Assembly: GCF_023283925.1 (NCBI RefSeq)
Contig: NZ_JAKIKX010000009.1
Location: 104,264-168,263 of the forward strand
Length of the DNA stretch: 64,000 nucleotides
Direction of reading: 5' to 3'
Source of the DNA: Shewanella marisflavi
GTDB taxonomy: Bacteria > Pseudomonadota > Gammaproteobacteria > Enterobacterales > Shewanellaceae
Positions 20,796-29,498 of the stretch are shown piece after piece. The notes beneath the pieces were generated by a model, which saw only the letters and a list, made by a program, of their open reading frames with translations, ran no database searches and had not been told where the DNA came from. Numbering within the stretch: position 1 is the first letter of the stretch; each line of letters begins with the position of its first letter. The translations under genes were made by a program, and so were the position numbers.

Positions 20796-21671
20796 ATGAT
20801 GAAAAACGTTAAAACTTTAGCTTTAGCCGCTACAGCCGTAGCTGCAATGTCTGGCAACGCATTAGCTGCAGATCGCTCAGATATCTACGCTACCGATTAT
20901 AAGTGGATGCAGTTCAATGCTATGTACTCTATTGACGAGCACCCAATCGCAGATGGTTCTGATGCGCACCATAACTACCTAGAGATGGAATTTGGCGGCC
21001 GTAAGGGTATCGTTGACCTGTATGGTTATGTTGATGTGTTCAACCTAGGTAACGAAAGTTCAGGTGACAAAGTTGGCGACGCCAGCAAAATTTTCATGAA
21101 GTTTGCACCTCGCTTCTCTCTAGATGCGATCACTGGTACAGACCTGTCTTTTGGCCCTGTGCAAGAAGTTTACTTCTCTACTCTGTTCAACTGGGGTGGC
21201 GGAGCTTTCAATAAAGACGGCAAGGGTGACGTAAACGCTTCTTTCTGGGGTATTGGTGCTGACGTAAATGTGCCTTGGTTAGGCAAAACTGGCATGAACC
21301 TATACGCTCACTATGACCTGAACGCAAAAGAGTGGAACGGTTATCAATTCTCTATGAACTGGTTCAAGCCTTTCCACTTCTTCGAAAACAAGAGTTTCCT
21401 ATCTTTCCAAGGCTATGTTGATTGGCAGTTCGCTATGGATGAAGATGCAAGCGGCTTCAATGATTTTACCGGTAAGACAAATAACTCTTCTCACGGTGGT
21501 GCAGCCTTCTTCGGTCTATATTGGCACACTGACAACTACGCACTTGGTTATGGTGCTAAGTACTACAACAGAGTATACGGTCTAAACAACCAAGCATTCG
21601 CTAACGAATTCTGGGGTGGTCTGGACACTACTGGTTGGGGTCACTACTTCACCGCAACTTACAAGTTCTAA
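20796..21671 (+). CDS. Tsx/OmpK-like nucleoside-specific outer-membrane channel
   Basis: Predicted outer-membrane beta-barrel of the Tsx/OmpK family, which lets nucleosides cross the outer membrane. A classical signal peptide (MKNVKTLALAATAVAAMSG, cleaved after ALA) precedes alternating aromatic beta-strands and a terminal Phe, the usual barrel-assembly signal. Adjacent ATGs at 20796 and 20799 both follow GGGG; a further in-frame ATG at 20787 is less likely. The position between nupC and deoC supports a nucleoside role over the phage-receptor naming of OmpK. About 291 residues. Confidence 0.87.
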   Translation: MMKNVKTLALAATAVAAMSGNALAADRSDIYATDYKWMQFNAMYSIDEHPIADGSDAHHNYLEMEFGGRKGIVDLYGYVDVFNLGNESSGDKVGDASKIFMKFAPRFSLDAITGTDLSFGPVQEVYFSTLFNWGGGAFNKDGKGDVNASFWGIGADVNVPWLGKTGMNLYAHYDLNAKEWNGYQFSMNWFKPFHFFENKSFLSFQGYVDWQFAMDEDASGFNDFTGKTNNSSHGGAAFFGLYWHTDNYALGYGAKYYNRVYGLNNQAFANEFWGGLDTTGWGHYFTATYKF

Positions 21672-21691
21672 ATCGAGCTAATGTAAGTCTT

Positions 21692-21717
21692 AGGAGCCGC
21701 GATATGGCGGCTCCTTA
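21692..21717 (+). terminator. Terminator after tsx
   Basis: AGGAGCCGC-gatatg-GCGGCTCCT, a nine-base GC-rich stem with only a short T-rich tail. Confidence 0.65.
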
Positions 21718-22124
21718 TCTCTCACTTTGATTTGTCATGATTGTTTAATCAAAGTGGGTAATCTTTATCTAAGCATGGACTATATTAAATAGAGTTTGTT
21801 TACATAAAGGTTAGTAGTTTTACGCGCTAAAAAGGATTTTTCGCGGAAAGGCTGGAACACTGCTCTACAAAGTATAATTACTCGTTCCCCCTTCCCGGTC
21901 TTCAAGGATTCAAGTCGTGACCCTTGTGTCAGGATCGCTTCTGGTTAGTACCAGGGCATTGAATACCTGAATTAGTAAACTTGTTATGTCTTACTGATAA
22001 AACAAATTTACGGCAACGCCTGAAGGCCCGGCCATAAAAATAATCAAAAGATGCCAACTCTAGGTGCTGTCATACGTCAATTTTTTTATTTCTGAATTAA
22101 TAATTTACGTTTCGGAGAGCTAAT
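21718..22124 (+). promoter_or_regulatory. Long leader/intergenic region before deoC
   Basis: About 400 bp without a convincing ORF. TATAAT lies at 21873-21878 as a possible -10 box. If it is used, the deoC leader would be about 240 nt and would include the small hairpin CTGGT-TAGT-ACCAG. The binding site TCGGAGAG lies before the deoC ATG. No known riboswitch class was recognised. Confidence 0.35.
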
Positions 22125-22898
22125 ATGAGTGATTTAAAAAAAGCAGCACAAAAAGCCATTGAGCTAATGGACCTGACTACGCTAAATGATGACGATACCG
22201 ATCAGAAAGTGATTGAGTTATGTCACAAGGCGAAGACACCTGCAGGTAACACGGCTGCAATCTGTATTTATCCTCGTTTTATTCCTATTGCTCGCAAGAC
22301 CCTAAATGAAATGGGTTGTGAAGAGATCAAAATTGCGACAGTCACTAACTTCCCCCATGGTAACGATGATATCGCGATCGCTGTGCTAGAGACGCGTGCG
22401 GCCGTTGCCTATGGTGCCGATGAGGTGGATGTGGTGTTCCCATATCGTGCTCTGATGGAAGGCAATGAGACTGTGGGTTATGAGCTGGTCAAAGCCTGTA
22501 AAGAAGCCTGTGGTGACGATGTATTGCTTAAGGTGATTATCGAGTCTGGCGTATTGCAAGACCCTGCACTAATCCGTAAAGCCTCTGAACTGTCTATCGA
22601 TGCTGGCGCAGACTTTATTAAGACCTCTACCGGTAAAGTGGAAGTGAACGCCACCTTAGAAGCGGCTGAGATCATGATGACGGTTATCGCCGAGAAGAAC
22701 CCTAAAGTCGGATTCAAGCCAGCCGGTGGCGTGCGTGATGCTGCGGCTGCAGAAGAGTTTTTAGGCGTTGCTGAACGCTTGCTAGGTAAAGACTGGGCAA
22801 CTCCACGTACCTTCCGTTTTGGTGCATCGAGCTTGCTGACTAACTTGCTACACACTCTGGAGTTAGGTGAAGCGCCACAGGGACCTCAAGGTTACTAA
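22125..22898 (+). CDS. deoC: Deoxyribose-phosphate aldolase DeoC
   Basis: Cleaves 2-deoxyribose-5-phosphate into glyceraldehyde-3-phosphate and acetaldehyde, the last step of deoxynucleoside catabolism. The 257-residue product matches the E. coli enzyme in length. The Schiff-base lysine is K166 in [10 protein letters not shown]; the VDVVFPY segment and the phosphate-binding KPAGGVRD follow. It is the first gene of a deoC-deoA-deoB-deoD series with 157, 11 and 108 bp gaps. Confidence 0.97.
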   Translation: MSDLKKAAQKAIELMDLTTLNDDDTDQKVIELCHKAKTPAGNTAAICIYPRFIPIARKTLNEMGCEEIKIATVTNFPHGNDDIAIAVLETRAAVAYGADEVDVVFPYRALMEGNETVGYELVKACKEACGDDVLLKVIIESGVLQDPALIRKASELSIDAGADFIKTSTGKVEVNATLEAAEIMMTVIAEKNPKVGFKPAGGVRDAAAAEEFLGVAERLLGKDWATPRTFRFGASSLLTNLLHTLELGEAPQGPQGY

Positions 22899-22945
22899 TC
22901 AGCGTGGTTAGCGTTATTAGTTAAGTGTGATCTAAATCTATTTGA

Positions 22946-22998
22946 TAACGCCAAAACTTGTATATAGTTATTGTAATTAAATTACGGTTTTGGCGTTA
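22946..22998 (+). repeat. 12-bp inverted repeat with AT-rich 29-bp centre
   Basis: Exact arms TAACGCCAAAAC (22946-22957) and GTTTTGGCGTTA (22987-22998). The centre-to-centre distance is 41 bp, about four helical turns. The AT-rich centre could hold a promoter. No T run follows on the plus strand, so it is not a simple terminator for deoC. Confidence 0.6.
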
Positions 22999-23008
22999 AA
23001 AAAGAGAG

Positions 23009-23040
23009 TTTGTCACTAAAAAACGATTTTTTGTGACAAA
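23009..23040 (+). promoter_or_regulatory. Hairpin in the deoA leader next to the ribosome binding site
   Basis: Arms TTTGTCAC and GTGACAAA enclose an A6/T6 stem with a CGA loop and one bulged T. The structure ends two bases before the CGGAGG Shine-Dalgarno of deoA. It could hold the mRNA in a structure that affects deoA translation, or be a DNA operator. Confidence 0.5.
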
Positions 23041-23055
23041 TTCGGAGGCAGTACC

Positions 23056-24387
23056 ATGTTTCTAGCACAAGAGATTATTCGTAAAAAACGTAATGGCGAA
23101 GCTTTGTCGACCCAGGAGATCCAGTTTTTTGTTCAAGGGATCACTAACAACACGGTTTCAGAAGGTCAAATAGCCGCTTTGGGTATGGCGGTCTATTTCA
23201 AAGACATGAACATGGATGAACGTATTGCGCTAACCACAGCCATGCGTGACTCTGGCACCGTTCTCAACTGGAAAAACCTTGGCCTGGATGGTCCTATCAT
23301 CGACAAGCACAGTACTGGTGGTGTGGGTGATGTGATCAGCCTTATGCTTGGCCCCATGGCCGCCGCCTGTGGTGGTTATGTGCCAATGATCTCAGGTCGT
23401 GGCCTGGGTCATACAGGTGGAACTCTGGATAAGTTCGATGCGATTCCGGGTTACCAGACAGAGCCAGACAGCGACCTGTTCAGAAAAGTCGTGAAAGAAG
23501 CGGGTGTCGCCATCATAGGCCAAACCGGTGATCTGGTTCCCGCCGATAAACGTTTCTATTCTATTCGCGATAATACCGCCACCGTTGAATCCATTTCTCT
23601 CATCACAGCTTCTATTCTTTCCAAAAAACTTGCCGCTGGCCTCGATGCACTTGCCATGGACGTTAAGGTAGGTAGTGGCGCCTTTATGCCGACCTATGAA
23701 GCCTCTGAAGAGCTTGCCCGCAGTATCACTGCCGTGGCTAATGGTGCAGGCACTAAGACAACAGCTCTGCTTACAGACATGAACCAAGTTTTGGCATCAT
23801 GTGCAGGTAATGCGGTAGAAGTAAAAGAAGCGGTTGATTTCCTAACCGGTGCTTATCGTAATCCGCGTCTTTATGAAGTGACCATGGGTCTGTGCGCCGA
23901 GATGTTACAGCTAGGTGGTCTTGCGGCAAATGAAGCAGAGGCTCGCGATAAGCTGAACAGGGTGTTGGATAACGGTAAGGCTGCAGATGTCTTTGGCCGT
24001 ATGATCGCAGGCCTGGGCGGCCCGGCAGACTTTATCGAAAACTATGCTAAGTACCTGCCACAATCGCAAATTATTCGTCCTGTGTATGCTGACCGCAGCG
24101 GATTTGCTGCTGCGATGGATACCCGGGAGCTTGGCCTAGCGGTGGTGACCTTAGGTGGTGGCCGTCGTAAGCCTGGTGATGCACTCGATTATAGCGTAGG
24201 TCTGACTCGGGTATGTGCCCTGGGTGATGAGATCACCGCAGACAAGCCGATCGCCATGGTACATGCGCAATCGGAAAGCGCCTTCGAAGAAGCGGCTGCG
24301 GCCGTGAAGAAAGCGATTCACATTGGCGATGAAGCGCCAGAAAAAACACCAGAGATCTATCGGTACATTCGTCAGTCAGATCTCTAG
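23056..24387 (+). CDS. deoA: Thymidine phosphorylase DeoA
   Basis: Phosphorolyses thymidine and deoxyuridine to the base and 2-deoxyribose-1-phosphate. The 443-residue length is typical. The N-terminal domain starts [18 protein letters not shown]. The family signature KHSTGGVGD lies at about residue 84, followed by [20 protein letters not shown] (23043-23048) precedes the ATG. An elaborate inverted-repeat leader lies upstream, and deoB follows after 11 bp, so the two are coupled in one mRNA. Confidence 0.97.
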   Translation: MFLAQEIIRKKRNGEALSTQEIQFFVQGITNNTVSEGQIAALGMAVYFKDMNMDERIALTTAMRDSGTVLNWKNLGLDGPIIDKHSTGGVGDVISLMLGPMAAACGGYVPMISGRGLGHTGGTLDKFDAIPGYQTEPDSDLFRKVVKEAGVAIIGQTGDLVPADKRFYSIRDNTATVESISLITASILSKKLAAGLDALAMDVKVGSGAFMPTYEASEELARSITAVANGAGTKTTALLTDMNQVLASCAGNAVEVKEAVDFLTGAYRNPRLYEVTMGLCAEMLQLGGLAANEAEARDKLNRVLDNGKAADVFGRMIAGLGGPADFIENYAKYLPQSQIIRPVYADRSGFAAAMDTRELGLAVVTLGGGRRKPGDALDYSVGLTRVCALGDEITADKPIAMVHAQSESAFEEAAAAVKKAIHIGDEAPEKTPEIYRYIRQSDL

Positions 24388-24398
24388 GAGAGTAAAAG

Positions 24399-25616
24399 AT
24401 GAAAAGAACAGTCATTATGATGCTCGACTCTTTTGGAGTGGGTGCAGCAAAAGATGCGGAAGCCTTCGGCGACACGGGCTCAAATACCTTCGGTCATATC
24501 GCTAAGGCATGTGCCGAGGGGAAGGCAAACGAAGGTCGTGAAGGCCCGCTTAAGCTACCTAACCTGGCCAAACTTGGCCTGGCACTTGCCGCCAAAGAGA
24601 GCACTGGCAGCTTTGCGGCTGGGTTCAGTGACGATGTTGAAGTGATTGGTGCTTACGGTCATGCCGATGAGCTGAGCTCGGGTAAAGATACGCCGAGTGG
24701 TCATTGGGAAATGGCGGGTGTGCCTGTGCTTTATGAGTGGGGCTACTTTAGCGACTTGAAAAACTCTTTCCCTAAAGAGCTGACCGATAAGATTTTAGAG
24801 CGTGCGGGTTTATCAGGTTTTCTGGGTAACTGCCACGCGTCAGGTACTGCGATTCTCGAAGAGCTCGGCGAAGAGCATATGCGCTCTGGGCTGCCTATCT
24901 TCTATACCTCGGCAGACTCAGTGTTCCAAATCGCTTGTCATGAAGAGACATTTGGTCTGGAAAACCTCTATACCTTGTGTCAGATCGCCCGTGAAGAGCT
25001 TGAGCCATACAACATCGGCCGTGTTATAGCCCGTCCATTCGTCGGTAAGGACCCAAGTGATTTCGCCCGTACCGGTAACCGTAAAGACTATGCGGTTGAG
25101 CCACCATCAAAGACTGTACTCGACAAGTTAAAAGAGGCCGGTGGTGAAGTGGTGAGTGTGGGTAAGATTGCCGATATCTATGCCCATTGCGGAATTACTA
25201 AGAAGGTCAAGGCTACAGGTCTAGAAGACTTGTTCGATGCCACTTTAGAGCAGGTAAAGCAGGCCGGTGACCGTACCATCGTCTTTACCAACTTCGTTGA
25301 TTTCGACTCTCACTATGGCCATCGCCGCGATATCGCCGGTTATGCTCGCGCGCTGGAGTACTTCGACAGCCGCCTGCCAGAGATGCTGGCACTACTGGGT
25401 GAAGACGATCTTCTGCTGCTGACCGCAGACCATGGTTGTGACCCAACTTGGCAAGGTACAGATCATACCCGTGAGCGCGTGCCCGTATTGGCCTATGGCG
25501 CTGGCTTAGCACCAGGCTCTTTGGGGCGCCGTAATAGCTTCGCCGATATCGGTCAGAGCATTGCGACTTACTTCGGTCTGGAGCCGATGGAATACGGCGA
25601 ATCATTTGTCGCCTAG
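24399..25616 (+). CDS. deoB: Phosphopentomutase DeoB
   Basis: Moves the phosphate of (deoxy)ribose-1-phosphate to the 5 position, linking DeoA/DeoD to DeoC. The alkaline-phosphatase fold metal ligands are visible in MLDSFGVGA (D10 region), [10 protein letters not shown], the Asp/His in [10 protein letters not shown], and [18 protein letters not shown]. The 405-residue length is normal. It starts 11 bp after deoA, with AGGAG before the ATG. Confidence 0.97.
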   Translation: MKRTVIMMLDSFGVGAAKDAEAFGDTGSNTFGHIAKACAEGKANEGREGPLKLPNLAKLGLALAAKESTGSFAAGFSDDVEVIGAYGHADELSSGKDTPSGHWEMAGVPVLYEWGYFSDLKNSFPKELTDKILERAGLSGFLGNCHASGTAILEELGEEHMRSGLPIFYTSADSVFQIACHEETFGLENLYTLCQIAREELEPYNIGRVIARPFVGKDPSDFARTGNRKDYAVEPPSKTVLDKLKEAGGEVVSVGKIADIYAHCGITKKVKATGLEDLFDATLEQVKQAGDRTIVFTNFVDFDSHYGHRRDIAGYARALEYFDSRLPEMLALLGEDDLLLLTADHGCDPTWQGTDHTRERVPVLAYGAGLAPGSLGRRNSFADIGQSIATYFGLEPMEYGESFVA

Positions 25617-25623
25617 GTGATAA

Positions 25624-25681
25624 GGATGGCTTCAGGCCATCCTGCTAACATATTAAGATTTGGTGGCTTCATTCGGCCACC
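25624..25681 (+). other. Two tandem hairpins between deoB and deoD
   Basis: GGATGGC-ttcag-GCCATCC (25624-25642) and GGTGGC-ttcattcg-GCCACC (25662-25681). Neither has a T tract. They could protect the upstream mRNA from 3' exonucleases or alter read-through into deoD. Confidence 0.5.
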
Positions 25682-25724
25682 GCTACTAGAAAAAGACTTA
25701 AGTCTAAAAATAGGGGTTATATAG

Positions 25725-26435
25725 ATGGCTACACCACACATTAATGCAGTTGACGGTGCATTCGCTGATACAGTGTTATTCCCAGGCGATCCACTACGCG
25801 CTAAGTACATTGCAGAAACTTTCCTTGAGAACGTTGAGCAAGTGACTGACGTGCGTAACATGCTAGGTTTCACAGGTACTTACAAAGGCGTGCGTATCTC
25901 TGTGATGGGTTCAGGCATGGGTATTCCTTCTTGCTCTATCTATGCGACTGAGCTGATCAAAGATTACGGCGTGAAGAACCTGATCCGCGTGGGTACTTGC
26001 GGTGCGATCAGCACTGACGTTAAGGTACGTGACGTGATCATCGGTATGGGTGCTTGTACTGACTCTCAAGTTAACCGTCTACGTTTCAAAGGCCAAGATT
26101 TCGCGGCTATCTGTGACTATGGTTTGTTAAGCGCCGTGGTTAAGGCTGCCGAAGCAAAAGGCACTAAGTATCGCGTAGGTAACGTTTTCTCTGCTGATCT
26201 TTTCTACACGCCAGATCCAGAAATGTTCGACGTGATGGAGAAAATGGACGTACTAGGTGTTGAGATGGAAGCCGCTGGTCTATACGGCGTTGCCAAAGAG
26301 TTTGGTGCTAAGGCGCTATGTGTGGTAACCGTATCTGATCATATCCGCACCGGTGAAAAGACCTCTTCTGACGAGCGTCAAACCACTTTCAACGAAATGA
26401 TCGAAATGACACTGGAAGCGGCAATTACACTGTAA
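25725..26435 (+). CDS. deoD: Purine-nucleoside phosphorylase DeoD
   Basis: Phosphorolyses purine (deoxy)nucleosides to the free base and (deoxy)ribose-1-phosphate. The 236-residue product belongs to the hexameric bacterial type: MATPHINA start, [13 protein letters not shown], the phosphate-binding GSGMGIPS and RVGTCG, and [11 protein letters not shown] for ribose binding. It is the last gene of the salvage block, followed by a terminator. Confidence 0.97.
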   Translation: MATPHINAVDGAFADTVLFPGDPLRAKYIAETFLENVEQVTDVRNMLGFTGTYKGVRISVMGSGMGIPSCSIYATELIKDYGVKNLIRVGTCGAISTDVKVRDVIIGMGACTDSQVNRLRFKGQDFAAICDYGLLSAVVKAAEAKGTKYRVGNVFSADLFYTPDPEMFDVMEKMDVLGVEMEAAGLYGVAKEFGAKALCVVTVSDHIRTGEKTSSDERQTTFNEMIEMTLEAAITL

Positions 26436-26455
26436 TTATCACGCAAGTGTTCAGT

Positions 26456-26483
26456 AAAAACGGGCCTGTTGGCCCGTTTTTTT
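26456..26483. terminator. Terminator between deoD and ytjB
   Basis: AAAAACGGGCC-tgtt-GGCCCGTTTTTTT, with T runs on both strands. It serves deoD and the convergent ytjB-like gene. Confidence 0.9.
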
Positions 26484-26509
26484 GTGTCTGCCCCGATATG
26501 TTTTAAGTC

Positions 26510-27304
26510 TTAGCCCGGCTTATGCGGCGCGGAAGAATTGTCTTTATCTTTGGCCAGGGAATGTTTCTTAGCACTGCCTTGCGCAGAGTCACTGGCAGGA
26601 TCCGGGGAGGTGTCGTTGCTTTCCTGCGCATCACCCGACCCCAAAGTGGCAGCGAGTTTCTTACCCAGTCTGATCTTGGTCTTGCGGCGGTCAAAGTCGG
26701 CCCGCTTAAAGGAGAGGGCGCGCGAGAGCAGCATGCCAATCAGGCCAGCGATGATCAGCATCATCTGCTGTTGCTCCATATTGAGCTGGTGTGCCTCTTT
26801 GATCTCGTTGAAGAAGCGCTGCGGCACCAGTCTCACTTCGATATAGCCGAGATTTTTATCATCTTGCAGTACGGCTTCGACATAGGGTGGGTAGGCAGAG
26901 AGCAGTGCTTTTAACTCATCAGATTCAGGTTCTAATGGCTCATCGGTGACGCTCTGGGCGAAGGCTAGGCGTTGCCCTTGCTCACTAAATATGGTCGCCG
27001 ACATCACTTTAGGATCCAACACCAAAGCGCTGGTGAGCCACTGCAGTTGCTCGTCATTTTGCAGTTGCAGGGCTGGGGCAGCACCATAGGCGGTCTGCTG
27101 CACTAATAAACGTGCCATCTTTTGGGTTTGGGACTTTAGAAGCTGCTGGCCTTGTAGTAGGCTAGTTTCCCATAACTGAAACAGCCCCACCATGAGTGCA
27201 ATAGCGACACTGAACTGTAGCAGTCGCGTTAGCCTTTGGGTCTTTTTGAGTCCTTTAAGAAAAAACACTTTGTACCTGAAGATGATAAGGGTTTTATTAA
27301 TCAT
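26510..27304 (-). CDS. AhpA/YtjB (Smp) family membrane protein
   Basis: A 264-residue inner-membrane protein with one hydrophobic helix at about residues 28-46, a periplasmic region of about 130 residues, a second helix near 180-197 and a charged cytoplasmic tail rich in Ser/Asp/Lys. Its position divergent from serB matches E. coli ytjB (smp), and the sequence style is consistent. The function is poorly known in all members. The start at 27304 lies 42 bp from the serB ATG; downstream starts are possible. Confidence 0.8.
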   Translation of the reverse strand: MINKTLIIFRYKVFFLKGLKKTQRLTRLLQFSVAIALMVGLFQLWETSLLQGQQLLKSQTQKMARLLVQQTAYGAAPALQLQNDEQLQWLTSALVLDPKVMSATIFSEQGQRLAFAQSVTDEPLEPESDELKALLSAYPPYVEAVLQDDKNLGYIEVRLVPQRFFNEIKEAHQLNMEQQQMMLIIAGLIGMLLSRALSFKRADFDRRKTKIRLGKKLAATLGSGDAQESNDTSPDPASDSAQGSAKKHSLAKDKDNSSAPHKPG

Positions 27305-27346
27305 AATGGATTATCTACAAACCCGATACCCGGAGAAGCATGACTA

Positions 27347-28330
27347 ATGGCAAATCAGCGACAAAACGCACTGTTTTCATGGATATACGATGAGCTCACC
27401 CCAAGCTTTGCCTTAGGGGACTGTCATCTATTGCGCCACCAAGAAGCCAAGGCTCCTCAGGCTGGCTTGCGTCTGCGTTTGGTATATCAAGAGCTGATAA
27501 CAGAAGCCCTGATTGCCGAGCGAATCGCTGCAACGACCAAGGCGTTAAGTATTGCCGTCATCTCGCGACAAAATGATCTTTACTGCATCGAGCTTTGCCT
27601 CGACAAAGAGCCGGGGCAGCTTCTCGCCGAAACCCTTGCGACACTGGATAATGTTGAGCTGTTTCTGATGAGTGAACAGTCACCTAGATTAGACCTGCCG
27701 GGGCTCTTGGTAATGGATATGGACTCGACGGCGATTCAGATAGAGTGCATCGATGAGCTAGCCGCCATGGCTGGAGTGGGTGAGGCGGTTGCCGAGGTCA
27801 CTGAACGTGCCATGCAAGGAGAGCTGGATTTCGTGCAGAGTTTACGCGAGCGTGTGGCTAAGCTGGCTGGCGCCGATGCCAGCATCATAGATACCCTGTG
27901 CGGCAACTTACCTTTGATGCCTGGACTCAAGGCCATGGTGGCTGAATTACAGGCACATGGTTGGCGTCTGGTGTTGGCCTCGGGTGGTTTTACTCCCTTT
28001 GTCGGTCACCTCAAACAGCTGTTAAATTTAGATGCCGCCTATGCCAACGAGCTGGTGATTGTCGATGGCAAGCTCAAAGGAGAAGTGATTGGCACTGTGG
28101 TGGATGCGCAGTTTAAGGCTGACACTGTGCTGCGTAGCGCCGAGATCTGGCAGATACCTCAGGGTCAAAGGTTGGCCATCGGTGACGGTGCCAACGATAT
28201 TCCCATGGTGCAGGCTGCCGATTTTGGTATTGCTTACCACGCCAAGCCTAAGCTTGCGGCGGCTGCCGATGGCAAAATAGCTCAGCTGGATCTGCGCGTG
28301 CTGCCCTATATGTTACTCAAGTTGGACTAG
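27347..28330 (+). CDS. serB: Phosphoserine phosphatase SerB
   Basis: HAD-family enzyme that dephosphorylates 3-phosphoserine in serine synthesis. The catalytic motif VMDMDSTAIQIECIDELA gives nucleophile D124 and D126. Motif II (LVLASGGFTPF) and motif III (GDGANDIPM) are intact. The first ~115 residues are a weakly conserved ACT-like domain, as in other gammaproteobacterial SerB. 327 residues. Divergent from ytjB. Confidence 0.95.
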   Translation: MANQRQNALFSWIYDELTPSFALGDCHLLRHQEAKAPQAGLRLRLVYQELITEALIAERIAATTKALSIAVISRQNDLYCIELCLDKEPGQLLAETLATLDNVELFLMSEQSPRLDLPGLLVMDMDSTAIQIECIDELAAMAGVGEAVAEVTERAMQGELDFVQSLRERVAKLAGADASIIDTLCGNLPLMPGLKAMVAELQAHGWRLVLASGGFTPFVGHLKQLLNLDAAYANELVIVDGKLKGEVIGTVVDAQFKADTVLRSAEIWQIPQGQRLAIGDGANDIPMVQAADFGIAYHAKPKLAAAADGKIAQLDLRVLPYMLLKLD

Positions 28331-28356
28331 CTTACCTATTGGATTCCTTAAGCGGT

Positions 28357-28376
28357 CCGGGCAGATTATTGCCCGG
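28357..28376 (+). terminator. Hairpin after serB
   Basis: CCGGGCA-gattat-TGCCCGG, 26 bp after the serB stop, without a T tract. It is a weak or Rho-assisted terminator. The remaining 200 bp before the next gene show no ORF. Confidence 0.45.
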
Positions 28377-28583
28377 GCTATGACCAAGTCTACCTACACC
28401 CGGGGATTAGGGGTTACGAGCTTAAGGTATCTGGGGGCTGTGTTTAAAACCTGCGATTTATCATTGATCTGAATACCTTTATTTTTTAACGCTTGTTTTT
28501 ATTGTCTTACGAGTGTTTTTCCTTCTTGTTTTATCCCTTTTAACTCAGTAAGTTAAGTTAAAAATTCTAACGGCAGTTTTATT

Positions 28584-29498
28584 TTGAGTCTCATCCAAGA
28601 ATCCCGCTTTATTCCCTATCGACAAGGGCAGTTGCATTTGCGCCTGCTTAAGCGTCCCGACGCCGATATGACCCAGGCTCCTATTCTGATGCTCCATGGT
28701 GCCATGTCCAACGGCAGGGTCTTTTATAGCGAAAAGGGCAAAGGCCTAGGCTGTTATTTAGCCGAGGCGGGCTTTGTGGTGTATGTCCTCGATACCCTTG
28801 GGCGAGGGTTGAGCACGCCCAAATTAAGCGCCGGTGCCAGCCATGGACAGGGCGAAGTGATCCGCGAGCAGCTTCCCTTAGTGCAACATTATATCTTGTC
28901 TCAGCACCCAGAGACTCACAAGGTACATTGGTGCGGCCACTCATGGGGAGGGGTCTTGATGGCCAGCGCCATCGCCCGCTTTGATTTGTTCCAGAACAGT
29001 GTTGCTTCCTTATTGACCTTTGGTACCAAACGAGCCATCAAGGTGCGCTCCTTTAAAAAATGGTTGATGGTGGATTTAGCCTGGAATCGATTGGCACCGG
29101 CAATTGCCGCAGGTCATGGTTATCTGGCCGCCGACCGTTGGCGTATGGGGATGGATAATGAGACTAAGAGCTCCTTGCTGCAAAGTATCGACTGGGTCAG
29201 GGGCGAGTGGATCGATCATGACGATGGCTTTGATTATGCCAAGGCAGCTAAGACCCTCGCGGCAGAGAGGGGCTGGCCAAAGGCCTGGTTTATTGCTGGA
29301 CTCGGCGATGAGGTGCTGGGGAATCCGGCCGATGTGCAGCGGATGATCAAAGAGTGTCACTTTAAGGAGGTTCGTTATACCTTGCTATCTAAGGCTAATG
29401 GCAACCTACATGACTATGGTCACGCCGAGATGCTTACTCATAAAGACGCCATTAAAGATCACTTTCCTCTGGTGCTGGCTTGGTATCACTCGTTTTAG
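28584..29498 (+). CDS. Alpha/beta-fold hydrolase
   Basis: A 304-residue serine hydrolase of unknown substrate. Features are the oxyanion region MLHGAMSNGR, the nucleophile elbow GHSWGG (S120), and a likely catalytic His in DYGHAEML near the C-terminus; the acid is probably the Asp in GLGDEVLG. No signal peptide, so cytoplasmic. The apparent start is TTG with no strong binding site, so the N-terminus is uncertain. The stop overlaps the stop of the convergent PilZ gene by four bases. Confidence 0.8.
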   Translation: MSLIQESRFIPYRQGQLHLRLLKRPDADMTQAPILMLHGAMSNGRVFYSEKGKGLGCYLAEAGFVVYVLDTLGRGLSTPKLSAGASHGQGEVIREQLPLVQHYILSQHPETHKVHWCGHSWGGVLMASAIARFDLFQNSVASLLTFGTKRAIKVRSFKKWLMVDLAWNRLAPAIAAGHGYLAADRWRMGMDNETKSSLLQSIDWVRGEWIDHDDGFDYAKAAKTLAAERGWPKAWFIAGLGDEVLGNPADVQRMIKECHFKEVRYTLLSKANGNLHDYGHAEMLTHKDAIKDHFPLVLAWYHSF

